Assembly: GCA_963573385.1 (NCBI GenBank)
Contig: CAUYLG010070403.1
Coordinates: forward strand, 24,283 to 88,282
Length of the DNA stretch: 64,000 nt
Source: Cacajao melanocephalus
Lineage: Eukaryota; Chordata; Mammalia; Primates; Pitheciidae
Direction of reading: 5' to 3'
Part shown: positions 1 to 8,785 of the stretch, piece after piece
How the letters are laid out: each line of letters begins with the position of its first letter
Numbering within the stretch: position 1 is the first letter of the stretch
Made by a program: the position numbers and the translations under genes
The notes under the pieces: model-generated
Seen by the model: only the letters and a program-made list of their open reading frames with translations
The model's database searches: none
Told to the model about the DNA's origin: nothing

Positions 1-139
1 CTGGGTAATTTTGTATTTTTCAGAGAGGAGTCTTCCTATGTTGCCCAAGCTGGTCTTGAACTCCTAGCCTCAAGTGATCCTCCCACCTCAGCCTCCCAAA
101 GTGTTGAATTATAGACATGAGCCATGGCACCCAGCCTAG
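1..139 (-). repeat. AluJ-like fragment, cut by window edge
   Basis: Reads as the reverse complement of an Alu: the gttgcccaagctggtcttga block, then cctcagcctcccaaagtg, then a degenerate gagccatggcacccagcc at the Alu 5' end. Only part of the element is inside the window; the rest lies to the left of base 1. The sequence ctcaagtgatcctcccacc and the number of mutated CpG sites fit the old J group. It has no coding potential. Confidence 0.9.
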
Positions 140-1130
140 CCTTTCCTATTCTTGATGTTATTGTTGTCTTTGCAATTAATACAAATATTGGGGGAGATAC
201 TTTTGGGACCATGTAAATATTGTGTTTCTCCTCAAACTTGTACCTACTAGTTTTATCTTTTAAAATATTTTAGAATTTGACCCTTCTGTAATGTTTGGCT
301 AAACACAACAAAGATATACTATTAATTAAAGCTCATCTCTCTGGAAAGCCACATATAAGAAGGCTGCACTTTGTGGCACACAAGGCAACCCCCCGATAGA
401 GCCCTAGATACCCTGAGACCAGGCTTGCTCTTTCTGGATGTCTTAGAAGCTCACTATGTCTTTAAAGATTCCTTCCACTCCCACTGGAAAAGAAACCTTT
501 CAAATAGTCCTCCAATCTGGAAGTTGGGACAAACTGGCACCTGGCAGCCTCCAGAGAACCTAGTCTTATGCCCTGAGAATGGAGTCTCGTGCTTTGTTTG
601 GGGGGCTTTATCGGCAGTGCTTTTGTTTTTTCCATGTCTGTGGATCTCTTTATAATGGCTTCTCATTGTTTACACTGGAAGTCATTAACTTTCACCTCTG
701 GCAGAAGCTGAAGCTCTGAGCCGCATCTGAATGGGAGACTAGAGTGGGTATTGGAAGGACCCCCTGCTACCACAGATCTCAGTCTCCTTATTCTTCAAAA
801 GATCCAATGGAAATGCAAACAGCTTGGGAAAGGTTGTACCAAAACAGAACAGACAGATACCTCTCCCTAGGAGGAACTCCTGCCCCATTTGGGAGGCTTC
901 ACACCACCACAGTCCCCGGGGTGCTGACCCGTGCTCTTTCCCTCTGACTGCCACCTGACATAATGAGCAGGACACACACCCTTGGGGTGAGCCTTTTCCT
1001 TTCAAACCCTGCTCTCATTTACAAACAAATGAGAAAAAAAGAAAAAAGGAAGAAGAAGTTGACATTCTTTTCTGTCTGCTCACGGTCCGGTGGGGATTTT
1101 AGGCTGCCAGGTTCTGCAGTACCTGCCATC
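140..1130. other. Unassigned sequence, no gene seen
   Basis: No family recognised. Short frames on both strands around 371-1005 have no recognisable domain and overlap each other, so they look like chance. An A/G-rich run at about 1018-1059 (aaaaaaagaaaaaaggaaga) is the only low-complexity feature. Confidence 0.5.
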
Positions 1131-1261
1131 ATCACTTAGAAGGATGTAGGTGACGGGGGATGGAGGCAGCAAACCACATTGCCATGTGTGTACCTATGCA
1201 ACAATCCTGCATGATCTGCACATGTACTCCAGAACCTAAAGTACAATTAAAAAAAAAAAAA
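1131..1261 (+). repeat. L1 3' tail, extremely 5'-truncated
   Basis: Matches the very end of a primate-age L1 3' UTR: gcagcaaaccacattgccatg, then a degenerate cctgcatgatctgcacatgt, then cagaacctaaagtacaatt and a run of about 13 A. Only some 130 bp were copied, typical of abortive reverse transcription. No clear target duplication was found. A GC-rich segment starts directly after the poly(A). Confidence 0.8.
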
Positions 1262-1325
1262 GTCCAGAGCGGGAGCTGCTGAGCTCGGCCTGGGCGCCAG
1301 CAGCCTCGCCACTCCGGAAGAAGCC
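1262..1325. other. GC-rich 64-bp segment after L1 poly(A)
   Basis: Starts immediately after the A-run of the L1 tail and contains gcgggagctgctgagctcgg and cctcgccactccggaag. It holds several CpGs, unlike the AT-rich neighbourhood. It could be pre-existing unique DNA at the insertion point or the remnant of a separate insertion. No gene is recognised. Confidence 0.4.
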
Positions 1326-1404
1326 AAATGCATTCTCTTTTCATGTGTTTCTTAAAAAAGAAGGCTGTGATATGAATTGAAGTTCAAGGAGTAGGATTTA
1401 AAAA

Positions 1405-1625
1405 AAAAACAATGGCTTTATTGAGATATAGTTCACATACCATACTACTCATTCATTTGAAGTGTACAATTTGATGGAATTAGTATATTCACAGAGTTGT
1501 GCAATCATCACCACTGTCAATTTTAGAACACTTTCATCACTCTAAAAAGAAGCCCATACCCGTTAGCAGTGGCTCCCAAGGGGTAATTTTAAAAATGGCA
1601 GACCCTCTGTTTCTTGAACAATAGT
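1405..1625 (-). repeat. L1M-type 3' end, reverse strand
   Basis: Matches, in antisense, the 3' end of old mammalian L1s: ttattgagatatagttcaca, gaagtgtacaatttgatgga, tattcacagagttgtgcaat, then the cactctaaaaagaagcccat block. Divergence from the recalled consensus is heavy. It stops at about 1625, where unassigned sequence begins, and is not continuous with the L1M at 3815. Confidence 0.8.
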
Positions 1626-2029
1626 TGGCCATCTTTTGTTCCCTTCCTGGATTTAACTATTTAGTTGCTATCTTCCAGCTGAGCTGTGCCTGCACTGGGC
1701 TTTTGTGAGACTTAATTAATTGATAGTAGCTATGCAGTTGAGTTTTCTTCCCTAAGACGCACTAATTTGAACTTGTGCTTAGTATATTTAATTTTAAACA
1801 TCTGACTTTTTCCTTAGGGAATCATAAATGGGTCATCCTTAGGCAAATTACAGAATTATGGAAATCATCTTTTCTACAATTTACAGTTTAAGTCGCACTT
1901 TCACTTCACATAGACAATGTTATTTTATTCTCCTAAACAACAGATGTAAAAATAATAATAGAAATCATTTATAAGGTGCTTATTCAGCTCTTAGAGCTCT
2001 CATATGTGTTTCCATAATTCATCTAATCC
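1626..2029. other. Unassigned AT-rich sequence
   Basis: No repeat family or coding region recognised. The stretch is AT-rich with short A/T runs such as aaaaataataata near 1950. Confidence 0.4.
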
Positions 2030-2465
2030 TGTTATGGTCTGAATGTGTCCCCCAGATTTCATGTTGAAACTGAATTGCCAGTGGCATAGTATAAAGAAGT
2101 GGGGCTCTGGGAGGTGATTAAGTCACAAGACAAAGCCCTCATGGATGGAATTAGTCCCTTATAAAAGGATTTGACTACCATGGCACATGTATACTTATGT
2201 AACAAACCTGCCCATTCTGCATATGTATCTTAGAACTTAAAGTAAAATTAAAAAAAAAAAGAAAAAAATGTTTGAAGGGGCCCGTCCACTCCTTCCATCT
2301 CTTCTGCCATGTAGGGATGCAGTGAGAAGGTCCTCACCAGACATCCAATGCTGGCACCTTGATCTTAGACTTCTCAGACTCCAGAACCGTAAGAAATAAA
2401 CCTCTGTTGTCTACAAATTATTCAGTCTCAGGTATTTTGTTATTGTAGCACAACTGGACAAGATG
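2030..2465 (+). repeat. MaLR LTR (MLT1/MST-like), split by an L1 tail
   Basis: Starts tgttatggtctgaatgtgtc and contains ggaggtgattaagtcacaag and the late block tccagaaccgtaagaaataa with ttattcagtctcaggtattt. These are landmarks of ERVL-MaLR LTRs. The aataaa near 2396 is the LTR polyadenylation signal. The 5' part (2030-2174) and 3' part (2271-2465) are separated by a short L1 insertion and otherwise read straight through. No internal retroviral sequence flanks it, so it is a solo LTR. Confidence 0.75.
2175..2270 (+). repeat. L1 3' tail inserted in MaLR LTR
   Basis: The segment ccatggcacatgtatactta, aacaaacctgcccattctgc, tagaacttaaagtaaaatta and an A-rich tail is the last ~90 bp of an L1PA/L1PB-type 3' UTR. 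It sits inside the LTR, which resumes with tttgaaggggcccgtcc. A short tttga is repeated at 2170-2174 and 2271-2275 as a possible target duplication. Confidence 0.8.
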
Positions 2466-2469
2466 AATC

Positions 2470-2765
2470 CTCAGCCACTAGATGAGACAGGTATTGTTAA
2501 AATTAACCAGAGGTGCAAAGAGGTTAAGTGACAACAAGCTGAAGGTCATAGAGCTAGTAAAAGCAGAGCTGAGATGTGAGCATATGCAATCTGATTCTAA
2601 TCTGAACTCTAAGCACCATGCTAATTGCTGCCAGTGTTTCCATTTGAGAAGCAAGGACTGAGCCTTTGAGAGGTTATACATTATGAGAGGGAGCTAGTTA
2701 GGACTTAAACACTTAAATACAAGTATTCAGACCCCAAGCCCAATGCTATAACCAGTCAATGTGCC
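2470..2765 (-). repeat. MIR SINE(s), reverse strand
   Basis: Antisense MIR landmarks appear: gcaaagaggttaagtgacaa, ggtcatagagctagtaaaag and cagagctgagatgtgagc. From about 2640 similar landmarks recur in worse shape (gagaggttatacattatgag, gagctagttaggacttaaac, aatgctataaccagtcaatg). This suggests either two MIRs in tandem or a duplicated MIR core. These are very old, non-coding insertions. Confidence 0.65.
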
Positions 2766-3814
2766 TCCATCAATTACTTATCTCAGTATCTTGCCAGATA
2801 TAAAGAATTGAGTTTTTCCTCTAAGTCAAAAAGAAAAAGGAATACAAAATATTCCCTACTGAAGCTTTGTGTCATCAACTATATTGCTAGGATGACATTA
2901 GCAATGTGCAGAAAAGCTACCTAAATATCACAAAGTTGGCTATACTTTCGGTGGGCCAGAAGTACTTTTCAAACAAATCTCCAAGGTCAATTTTCCCTTC
3001 TTTGCTTTTGCCTGTGCCTTCGTAACCTCTCTTGATTTCTCTTTCTTAATGTCTCCTATTCACAAATAAGGAATGAAGCACATGGATTTAATAACCAAGG
3101 CAGTGATTCATGTGTACTTTCATCTAATCAGAAAGAGTAGTGGCAGGCCCAATAACTCATTTTGGTTGTATATCATTTTAAAAGAGTTGACACACATGTC
3201 CTTTAGAGAGAAAATAATAAAATTTTAAAAAGCAAAAGCCAGCACAGATCTGCCAGCTGCAATGATTGGTTACACAGAAGAGATCCATGGAATTCTGAAG
3301 TCATTTGGGTTTTGTTAAGTTTGCTGAAATAGCACCAACTGTGATCTCTACCTCTTTAAATGGTTTAATGACTTTTAGATAAGTCTTCAGAGTTAAATGG
3401 TTAAATCACCAAATGCTTCATAAAATAATTATGCAAACAATTTTCTGGCTAATTATCTAACATGAACAGAAGCACACAGCTGCTAAGATATATAATTGCT
3501 GTTTCATCAGGACTGCCTATTGTATTTACATAATCCCTTTACTGATCTTGGTGTGGTTTGGTGGGAGGGCACTAACATAACATCTCATGAAATGAACAGG
3601 TTAAAGGCACAGCTCCTGCCCCAGCTGGTAGACAACAATAGCGACTTACTTTGATTTTTTTTTTTTTTTTTTTGAGGGAATGGATAAGGGCCTTCAGATC
3701 TTACGTACATTTGTGTGGTATATGTAAGTCTTAAATAAGTATATTTAAATTAAGTTTGAGCAGAGAAATATTTTCCCTGTTAGGTATATAATAGGCATAT
3801 AAAGAAGTAAATAT
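2766..3814. other. Unassigned AT-rich sequence with a T19 run
   Basis: No family or gene recognised. A run of 19 T occupies 3655-3673 without any Alu body beside it. The part at about 3340-3540 is rich in TAATTA/ATTA-type motifs and free of simple repeats, which would fit a conserved non-coding element; nothing here proves that. Confidence 0.4.
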
Positions 3815-4337
3815 ATCATCATTACACAGTCCACAGACTGAGCACCCTCAGTTAACCAACACCCAGAGCAAAAGCAGAATATTACCAGGACCCCAGAAGC
3901 CTCCCTTATCCTTCCTCTTAGTTTCTGTTCCCTCCAAGGGTAGTTACTGTCCTAACATCTATCAGCAGAGACTAATTTTATCAGTTTTGTGCTAAATTTT
4001 AATAAAATCATAGTGTGTGCTCTTTTGTCTAGCTGATTTAGTTCACTGTGTTTGTAAGATTCATCTATACTGTAATTTGCTTGTTCTCATTGTTGTATAG
4101 CATCCCACTGTGTAAACATACTACCCCAATTTATCTATCATTTAATATTGATGGTGGATAGTTTCCAGTTTGGTGATATTATGAATAAAACTGCTGTGAA
4201 TAATGTTGTGTTGTTGTTCTCTTGGTGAACATATGAGCACATTTCACTCGGGTCTCTACCTAGGAGTGGGATTGCTGTCTTATGGGGTGCTCATATCTTC
4301 AGCTGTGTTAGATACTACCCAACACTTTTCCTGAAAG
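3815..4337 (-). repeat. L1M-type 3' region, reverse strand, left part
   Basis: Antisense L1M landmarks in order: accaggaccccagaagcctc, tgtaagattcatctatactg, ttgttgtatagcatcccact, ttgatggtggatagtttcca, ggtgatattatgaataaaac and acctaggagtgggattgctg. The element is broken at 4338 by a solo LTR and resumes after it. Internal frames are decayed. Confidence 0.8.
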
Positions 4338-4684
4338 GTTGTGAGGTACTGTGTTAAAGGAAAAAAATCTATCTTCCTGGGTTCACAAGGGACGTGGTTT
4401 CAAAGGCAAGAACTCCCAGCGCCATGCCTCCATCCACCTCCCCATCCGGGAACCTAGAGTTACTTGTCTAACTTTCCCGCGTGAGCTAGGGAAAATTTCA
4501 GGTGTGCGCCTTTGTTTAAAAAAGCCCGTAAAAAGCTCTGGGAGGAAGGGCTTCTGTTCTGGGCCGGATAACCAATCCCACATCAGAGTGGAAGATCAAT
4601 CACTCCAGAGGAAGTTTGAAAGAACTCCTCTCATTGAACAAAAACGTTAACTGGGCGGAAATAACTTAAAACACTACTGGCCTT

Positions 4685-4813
4685 TACCTGTGCGAGTCCG
4701 TCTCTGACATCCCTTCCCACAACAACGTGGGAGCTGTTTTTTCCTCTCTACCTGTGCGGATATCCCCTTCAGATTCCCCTCCCACGGCAGCGTGGGAGCG
4801 CGCTCTCTCTGTC
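4685..4813. repeat. Two-copy ~64-bp tandem duplication inside the LTR
   Basis: The segment beginning tacctgtgcg recurs at 4685 and 4749, and cgtgggagc at 4726 and 4791, giving a period of 64-65 bp. The copies have diverged in their middle. The duplication lies just upstream of the AATAAA, near the expected U3/R region. Confidence 0.8.
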
Positions 4814-4817
4814 TCTC

Positions 4818-4823
4818 AATAAA
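4818..4823 (+). terminator. LTR polyadenylation signal
   Basis: AATAAA follows a CT-rich stretch in the solo LTR, about 145 bp before the LTR end. This is the expected position for an R-region polyadenylation signal. Confidence 0.55.
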
Positions 4824-4967
4824 TCGCTTTCTGCTAAACTCTTTGGGTTCGCTATTTATGTGAACTGCAAGCTCACCACGCCAGGGCCCCTTCCCCATTC
4901 CTGAGGCAAAGAGAGGCCAAGAACCTTGGGCACATCAAATCGGGGAGGGAGCTGCGACCCGGTTACA

Positions 4968-5015
4968 GTTGTACCAACTTGCACACCTACCACCATTAGG
5001 GGAAAGCTGGGATGA
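4968..5015 (-). repeat. L1M-type 3' region, reverse strand, right part
   Basis: Continues the L1M interrupted at 4337 with gttgtaccaacttgcacacc and taccaccattagggg. These match the antisense L1M block that normally follows ttttcctgaaaggtt. The right edge is unclear. Confidence 0.65.
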
Positions 5016-5467
5016 ATGTTTTGAAGAATTCGAAATGATGAATGCTAAATTCTAAAGGGCAGTGCAGAGTAAGGAGAAGAGTGGACAGTAAGTCTAATGG
5101 GAATGACCCCAACGATGTGGCCTAGTAAATAAAGAAAAGGATCAGAGACAGCAGCCTGATGAAGGGAGCAGTCACAATTAAAGATCATTTAGTGGGTAGG
5201 AGAAGCCTCCTTGGATATTTATTGCCCACTCTGTGTTCCTCTGCAGCTCTGATACATGCACTCACAGCATGCATCCCAGAAAACAACCCCAGGTGGATTC
5301 TCTCTTTCATCTTTAGTCCAAGTGGAGCATGCTCAAGGCTTTCCAGGTCTGAGGTAGCAGTTGGAGCCTTGGGGATGCCCTGCTTCTTAATATATGGCTG
5401 CCCTTGCTGGGGCATACAAATTCTTATACACTCTTACTGGTGTCTAGCAGCTCTGAGGCAAGGGTAC
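5016..5467. other. Unassigned sequence; 128-codon frame not supported
   Basis: No family recognised. A plus-strand frame from 5159 runs 128 codons, but it continues into the MaLR LTR that starts at 5468 and shows no recognisable domain. I regard it as chance. Confidence 0.45.
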
Positions 5468-5824
5468 TGTAGACTAAATGTTTGTGTCTCCCAAAATTCA
5501 TACATTGAAATCCTAAATCCACCATGTGATGGTATAAGGAGGTAAGGCCTTTGGTAGGTAATTGGGTCATGAGGGTGGAGTCTTCATGAATGGGATTAGT
5601 GCCCTTATAAAAGAGACCCCAAAGAGCCCTCTGTATCCTCCACTGCATGAGGACACAGTAAGGAGACAGTGATCTACAGATCAGGAAATAGGCCCTCACC
5701 AGAACTCCACCCTACTAGAACTCTGAGCTTAGACTTCCAGCCTCCAGACTGTGAGAAATAAATTTCTATTGCTTAAAAGCCACCCAGTCTATGCTACTTT
5801 GTTATAGGAGTCCAAACTAACTAA
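5468..5824 (+). repeat. MaLR LTR (MLT1-like), nearly full length
   Basis: Starts tgtagactaaatgtttgtgt and contains caaaattcatacattgaaat, gtcatgagggtggagtcttc, gggattagtgcccttataaa, ccagcctccagactgtgaga, an aataaa near 5758 and cacccagtctatgctacttt. These are ordered landmarks of a MaLR solo LTR. Imperfect 5-bp flanks ggtac (5463-5467) and ggtgc (5825-5829) are consistent with a target duplication. Confidence 0.8.
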
Positions 5825-5869
5825 GGTGCAGGGGAATGGAGAATGTAAGAGCAGACAAAGAGAAACTAG

Positions 5870-6065
5870 AGAGAAGAAAATGAAACAGCTAGCTGGTTGT
5901 ACAACTTTAAGCAAATCATTAAAATTTTCTCAACAGCTTTGGCTTCCTCAGTTGCAAAAAATGAAGGCAAAAATACTTAACTCCCTAGGTTTACTTGATA
6001 ATTATATGAATTAAAAGAATATATATGGAAATGCTCTGCCAACTTTAAAAAGTAAACACTGGTTA
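5870..6065 (+). repeat. MIR SINE
   Basis: Sense MIR landmarks, degraded: ctggttgtacaactttaagc, ttggcttcctcagttgcaaa, acttgataattatatgaatt and an end at gccaactttaaaaagtaaac. No coding sequence. Confidence 0.6.
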
Positions 6066-6630
6066 TCTTTTCAGTGTGGCATTTTTATTAATAGTCAAAC
6101 TGTCACCTTAAAGTATAAATGTATCTCTAAGAAGTGGTATTAGTTTCATTTTTGTATTCAAATTATAACATCTGCAGTAATAGACTAAGAAATAATCCGT
6201 GTCAGTAATGTTAACAGGACTAACATTTAAGATGTCTGAAATTATGATTACCCAGGATTCATTTCTTGACCCATCTAGATCTCCATCCAGACTCATGTCC
6301 ATTAATTAATTAATTTAGCAAATATATTTTTTGAATACTTTTTTTTTGTTTTAGAGCAATTCTTGTCAGAAGTTTTTAAGAAGATTCAAAGATAGACTTC
6401 AAGTGATCTCTGAACCTCCTGATTTTGTATGGATGGAGATATGTAGGTGGCTTTGGCTATCAGATTCTCACAGGACTCTGCAAAACCCCTTCTTTAAAAA
6501 AAAGGTTAAGAAGCACTGCTTAGGAATGTGCGGAATAAAAGAATATAAAAACTTCATGAAATAATTTGGGATTGCCCATGTAGAAAACTGCAAGTTAAAC
6601 TGAAAACAGACTTTATATTATCAACGACGG
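6066..6630. other. Unassigned AT-rich sequence with short (ATTA)n
   Basis: A brief attaattaattaattt run lies at 6300-6316. Nothing else is recognised. The 64-codon minus frame here has no domain. Confidence 0.4.
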
Positions 6631-6639
6631 ATGTCATTA

Positions 6640-7197
6640 GATGACAAAATATTATTGTCAAAATGCTTAGGGAAAATAGGTATTAACTTAGAATAATATA
6701 CCATGCTAGATTACTGTTCTAAGGTGGGGTGAAATAAAGAGACATTTTCAGAGAAACAAAGGTTGAGAGAATTTATCAACTTGAGAGCCTCACCAAAAGA
6801 ACTCATATACTTGAGGAAATAGGAAATTTAATCCCAAAATACAAAGTGGGGTGCAAGAAGGAATGATAGTGAACAAAGAAATTTTTAAACATGTTTATAA
6901 CTCTAGGAAGCACTGTTCATTTGTTTGTTTGTTTTAAAGAAGATCAGTTAAGGGGTTGTTTAAATAACAAGTAACTAAAATGCTAGATGGCAACAGTAGG
7001 AACAAAGGGATGAGGAGAGACTGAAATTATAAAGTCCAAGTTCATTTTATTATTTAGGAGGAAAATAGACTTAGGTTTACTTTAGACTTTAAGCAAGTAT
7101 GCTTTCCAAAATTTGAGAGTGACTCTCAAAGAATAGGGGGAAATGTAGGGTTTCTTTTACATGACAAAAAAAGATTAAAGAACACTAGGTTGCTCTA
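6640..7197 (+). repeat. L1M fragment, ORF1-ORF2 junction region
   Basis: Sense similarity to the region between ORF1 and ORF2 of old mammalian L1s: gaaataaagagacattttca, gagaaacaaaggttgagaga, then gtgcaagaaggaatgatagt and gaacaaagaaatttttaaac. It is heavily mutated and not translatable. A younger L1 interrupts it after 7197. Confidence 0.7.
7177..7197. repeat. Target-site duplication, left copy
   Basis: Starts aaagaacactaggttgctct and matches the copy at 8166-8186 with about two substitutions. It marks the 5' truncation point of the nested L1. Confidence 0.85.
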
Positions 7198-8165
7198 CTT
7201 TTGCACCGCAAAAGAACATATCAACAGAGTAAACAGACAACCTACAGAATAGGAGAAAATATTTGCAAACTATGCATCTGATGAAGGTCTAATATCCAGT
7301 ATCTACAAGGAACTTAAATTTACAAGGAAAAAAAACCACAAACAACCCCATTAAAAAGTGGTCAAAGGACATGAACAGACACTTTTCAAAAGAAGACATA
7401 AATGTGGCTAAGAAGCATATGAAGAAAAAAAGCTGAGTATTACTGACTGTTAGAGAAATGCAAATCAAAACCATAATGAGATACTATCTCACACCAGTCA
7501 GAATGGCTATCATTAAAAAGTCAAAAAATAACAGATGCTGGCAAGGTTGTGGAGAAAAAAGAACACTTATATGCTGTTGGTGGGAGGGTAAATTAGTTCA
7601 ACCATTGTGGAAAGCAGTATGCTGAATCCTAAAAGAGCTGAACCCAGAAATCCCATTACTGAGTAAAATCCCAAAGGAATATAAATTGTTCTATCATAAG
7701 GACACATGCACACAAATGTTCACTGCAGCACCATTCACAATAGCAAAGACATGGAATCATCCTAGTGCCCATCAATGGCAGACTGGATAAAGAAAATGTG
7801 GCACATATACACTGTGGAATATTGTGCAGTCATAAAAGAGAACAAGTTCATGTTGTCCTTTGCAGGAACATGGATGGAGCTGGAGGTCATTATCCTTAGC
7901 AAACTAATGCAGAAACAGAAAACCAATACTGCATGTTCTCACTTATAAGTGGAGCTGAATTACGAAAACACATGGACACATTGGTGGGAGCAACACACAC
8001 TGAGGCCTGTCAGGGGGATGGAGAGGATCAGAAAAAATAACTATTAGGTACTAGGCTTAGTACCTGGATGATGAAATAATCTGTACAATAAATCCTGGTG
8101 ACATGAGTTAACCTATATAACAAACCTACACATGTACCCCTGAACCTAAAAGTTTTTTTAAAAAG
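7198..8165 (+). mobile_element. 5'-truncated L1 (L1PA/L1PB age), dead
   Basis: About 970 bp of the 3' end of a primate L1: ORF2 C-terminal part (agaatggctatcattaaaaa, tcccattactgagtaaaatc, actggataaagaaaatgtgg), then 3' UTR and an A-rich end. Bases 7177-7197 and 8166-8186 form an imperfect 20-21-bp target duplication starting aaagaacactag, so both edges are well defined. Indels and stops break ORF2, so it cannot encode endonuclease or reverse transcriptase. It inserted into the older L1M. Confidence 0.9.
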
Positions 8166-8186
8166 AAAGAACACTAGATTGTTCTA
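8166..8186. repeat. Target-site duplication, right copy
   Basis: Starts aaagaacactagattgttct directly after the A-rich tail of the L1 at 7198-8165 and pairs with 7177-7197. Confidence 0.85.
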
Positions 8187-8785
8187 ATAAAGAGCAGGAA
8201 AGAGAAAAAATAAGCTAAGGCATAATAAACAGAAAAAAACCAAAATATAGTAGAAAAAGTGTAGATATATCAGTAACCTCAGTAAATGTAAACAGGTTAA
8301 ACTAGTGTGTTCAAAGATGGAGGACTTCAGACTGTTTTTAGAAAATAAAATTCATCTGTGTGCAGTTTTTAAGAGAAATACCTAAAATGTGATAATGCTT
8401 AATGGTTGAAAGGTATGGAAAAAGACAAAATAGGAAAAGACTGACATTACCAGAAAAGCAATATTAAGACTTGAAGGCTTAATTTGGAATAAAGAAGATC
8501 ATGATTCAATGACTAAAGAGTAATTCACAGGAAATCAATAGCAATGCTGAGTCTTTATGTTCGCAACAAAATAGACTCCTAGCTTATCAAATAAATTGGA
8601 CAATTCTACCTTAATAGAAGATATTTTGCATGCTTCTTTCAGAACCTGATCAAATATTGGTAAGAATATAGACATTTTAAACAACATAATTAACAAGCCG
8701 GATTAAAGGAGACCTATATGGGAACATATATTCCTGAAATAGAGAATTTACGTTAGTTTCAAGCAACATCGAAAACACTGACCAC
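8187..8785 (+). repeat. L1M ORF2 5' part, continuation of interrupted element
   Basis: Carries degraded L1 ORF2 landmarks from the endonuclease and following region: cctcagtaaatgtaaacagg, ggtatggaaaaagacaaaat and acaacataattaacaagc. It reads as the continuation of the L1M ended by the insertion at 7198. There are many stops and deletions. Confidence 0.6.

Larger units (their letters stand above)
4342..4967 (+). mobile_element. Solo LTR of an ERV1-type retrovirus, unnamed family
   Basis: A 626-bp unit starting TGAGGTACTG and ending GGTTACA, so it has the TG...CA ends of an LTR. It is flanked by a 4-bp duplication gttg at 4338-4341 and 4968-4971. The surrounding L1M would be continuous without it. 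The unit is richer in GC and CpG than its neighbours and has an AATAAA at 4818-4823, giving plus orientation. A gtttaaaaaa around 4514 could be the TATA region. It contains a tandem duplication of about 64 bp. No gag, pol or env sequence is attached. I do not recognise the subfamily; the 4-bp duplication favours class I (ERV1). The 99-codon frame inside it is not a known protein. Confidence 0.75.

Noticed and set aside
3655..3673. T19 run as an Alu or L1 tail
   Set aside because: No Alu or L1 body adjoins it on either side.
4351..4650. 99-codon plus frame in the solo LTR
   Set aside because: It lies wholly inside the LTR, begins at a GTG and resembles no protein I know.
5159..5545. 128-codon plus frame, the second longest in the window
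   Set aside because: It runs into the MaLR LTR at 5468, and shows no domain or conserved motif.
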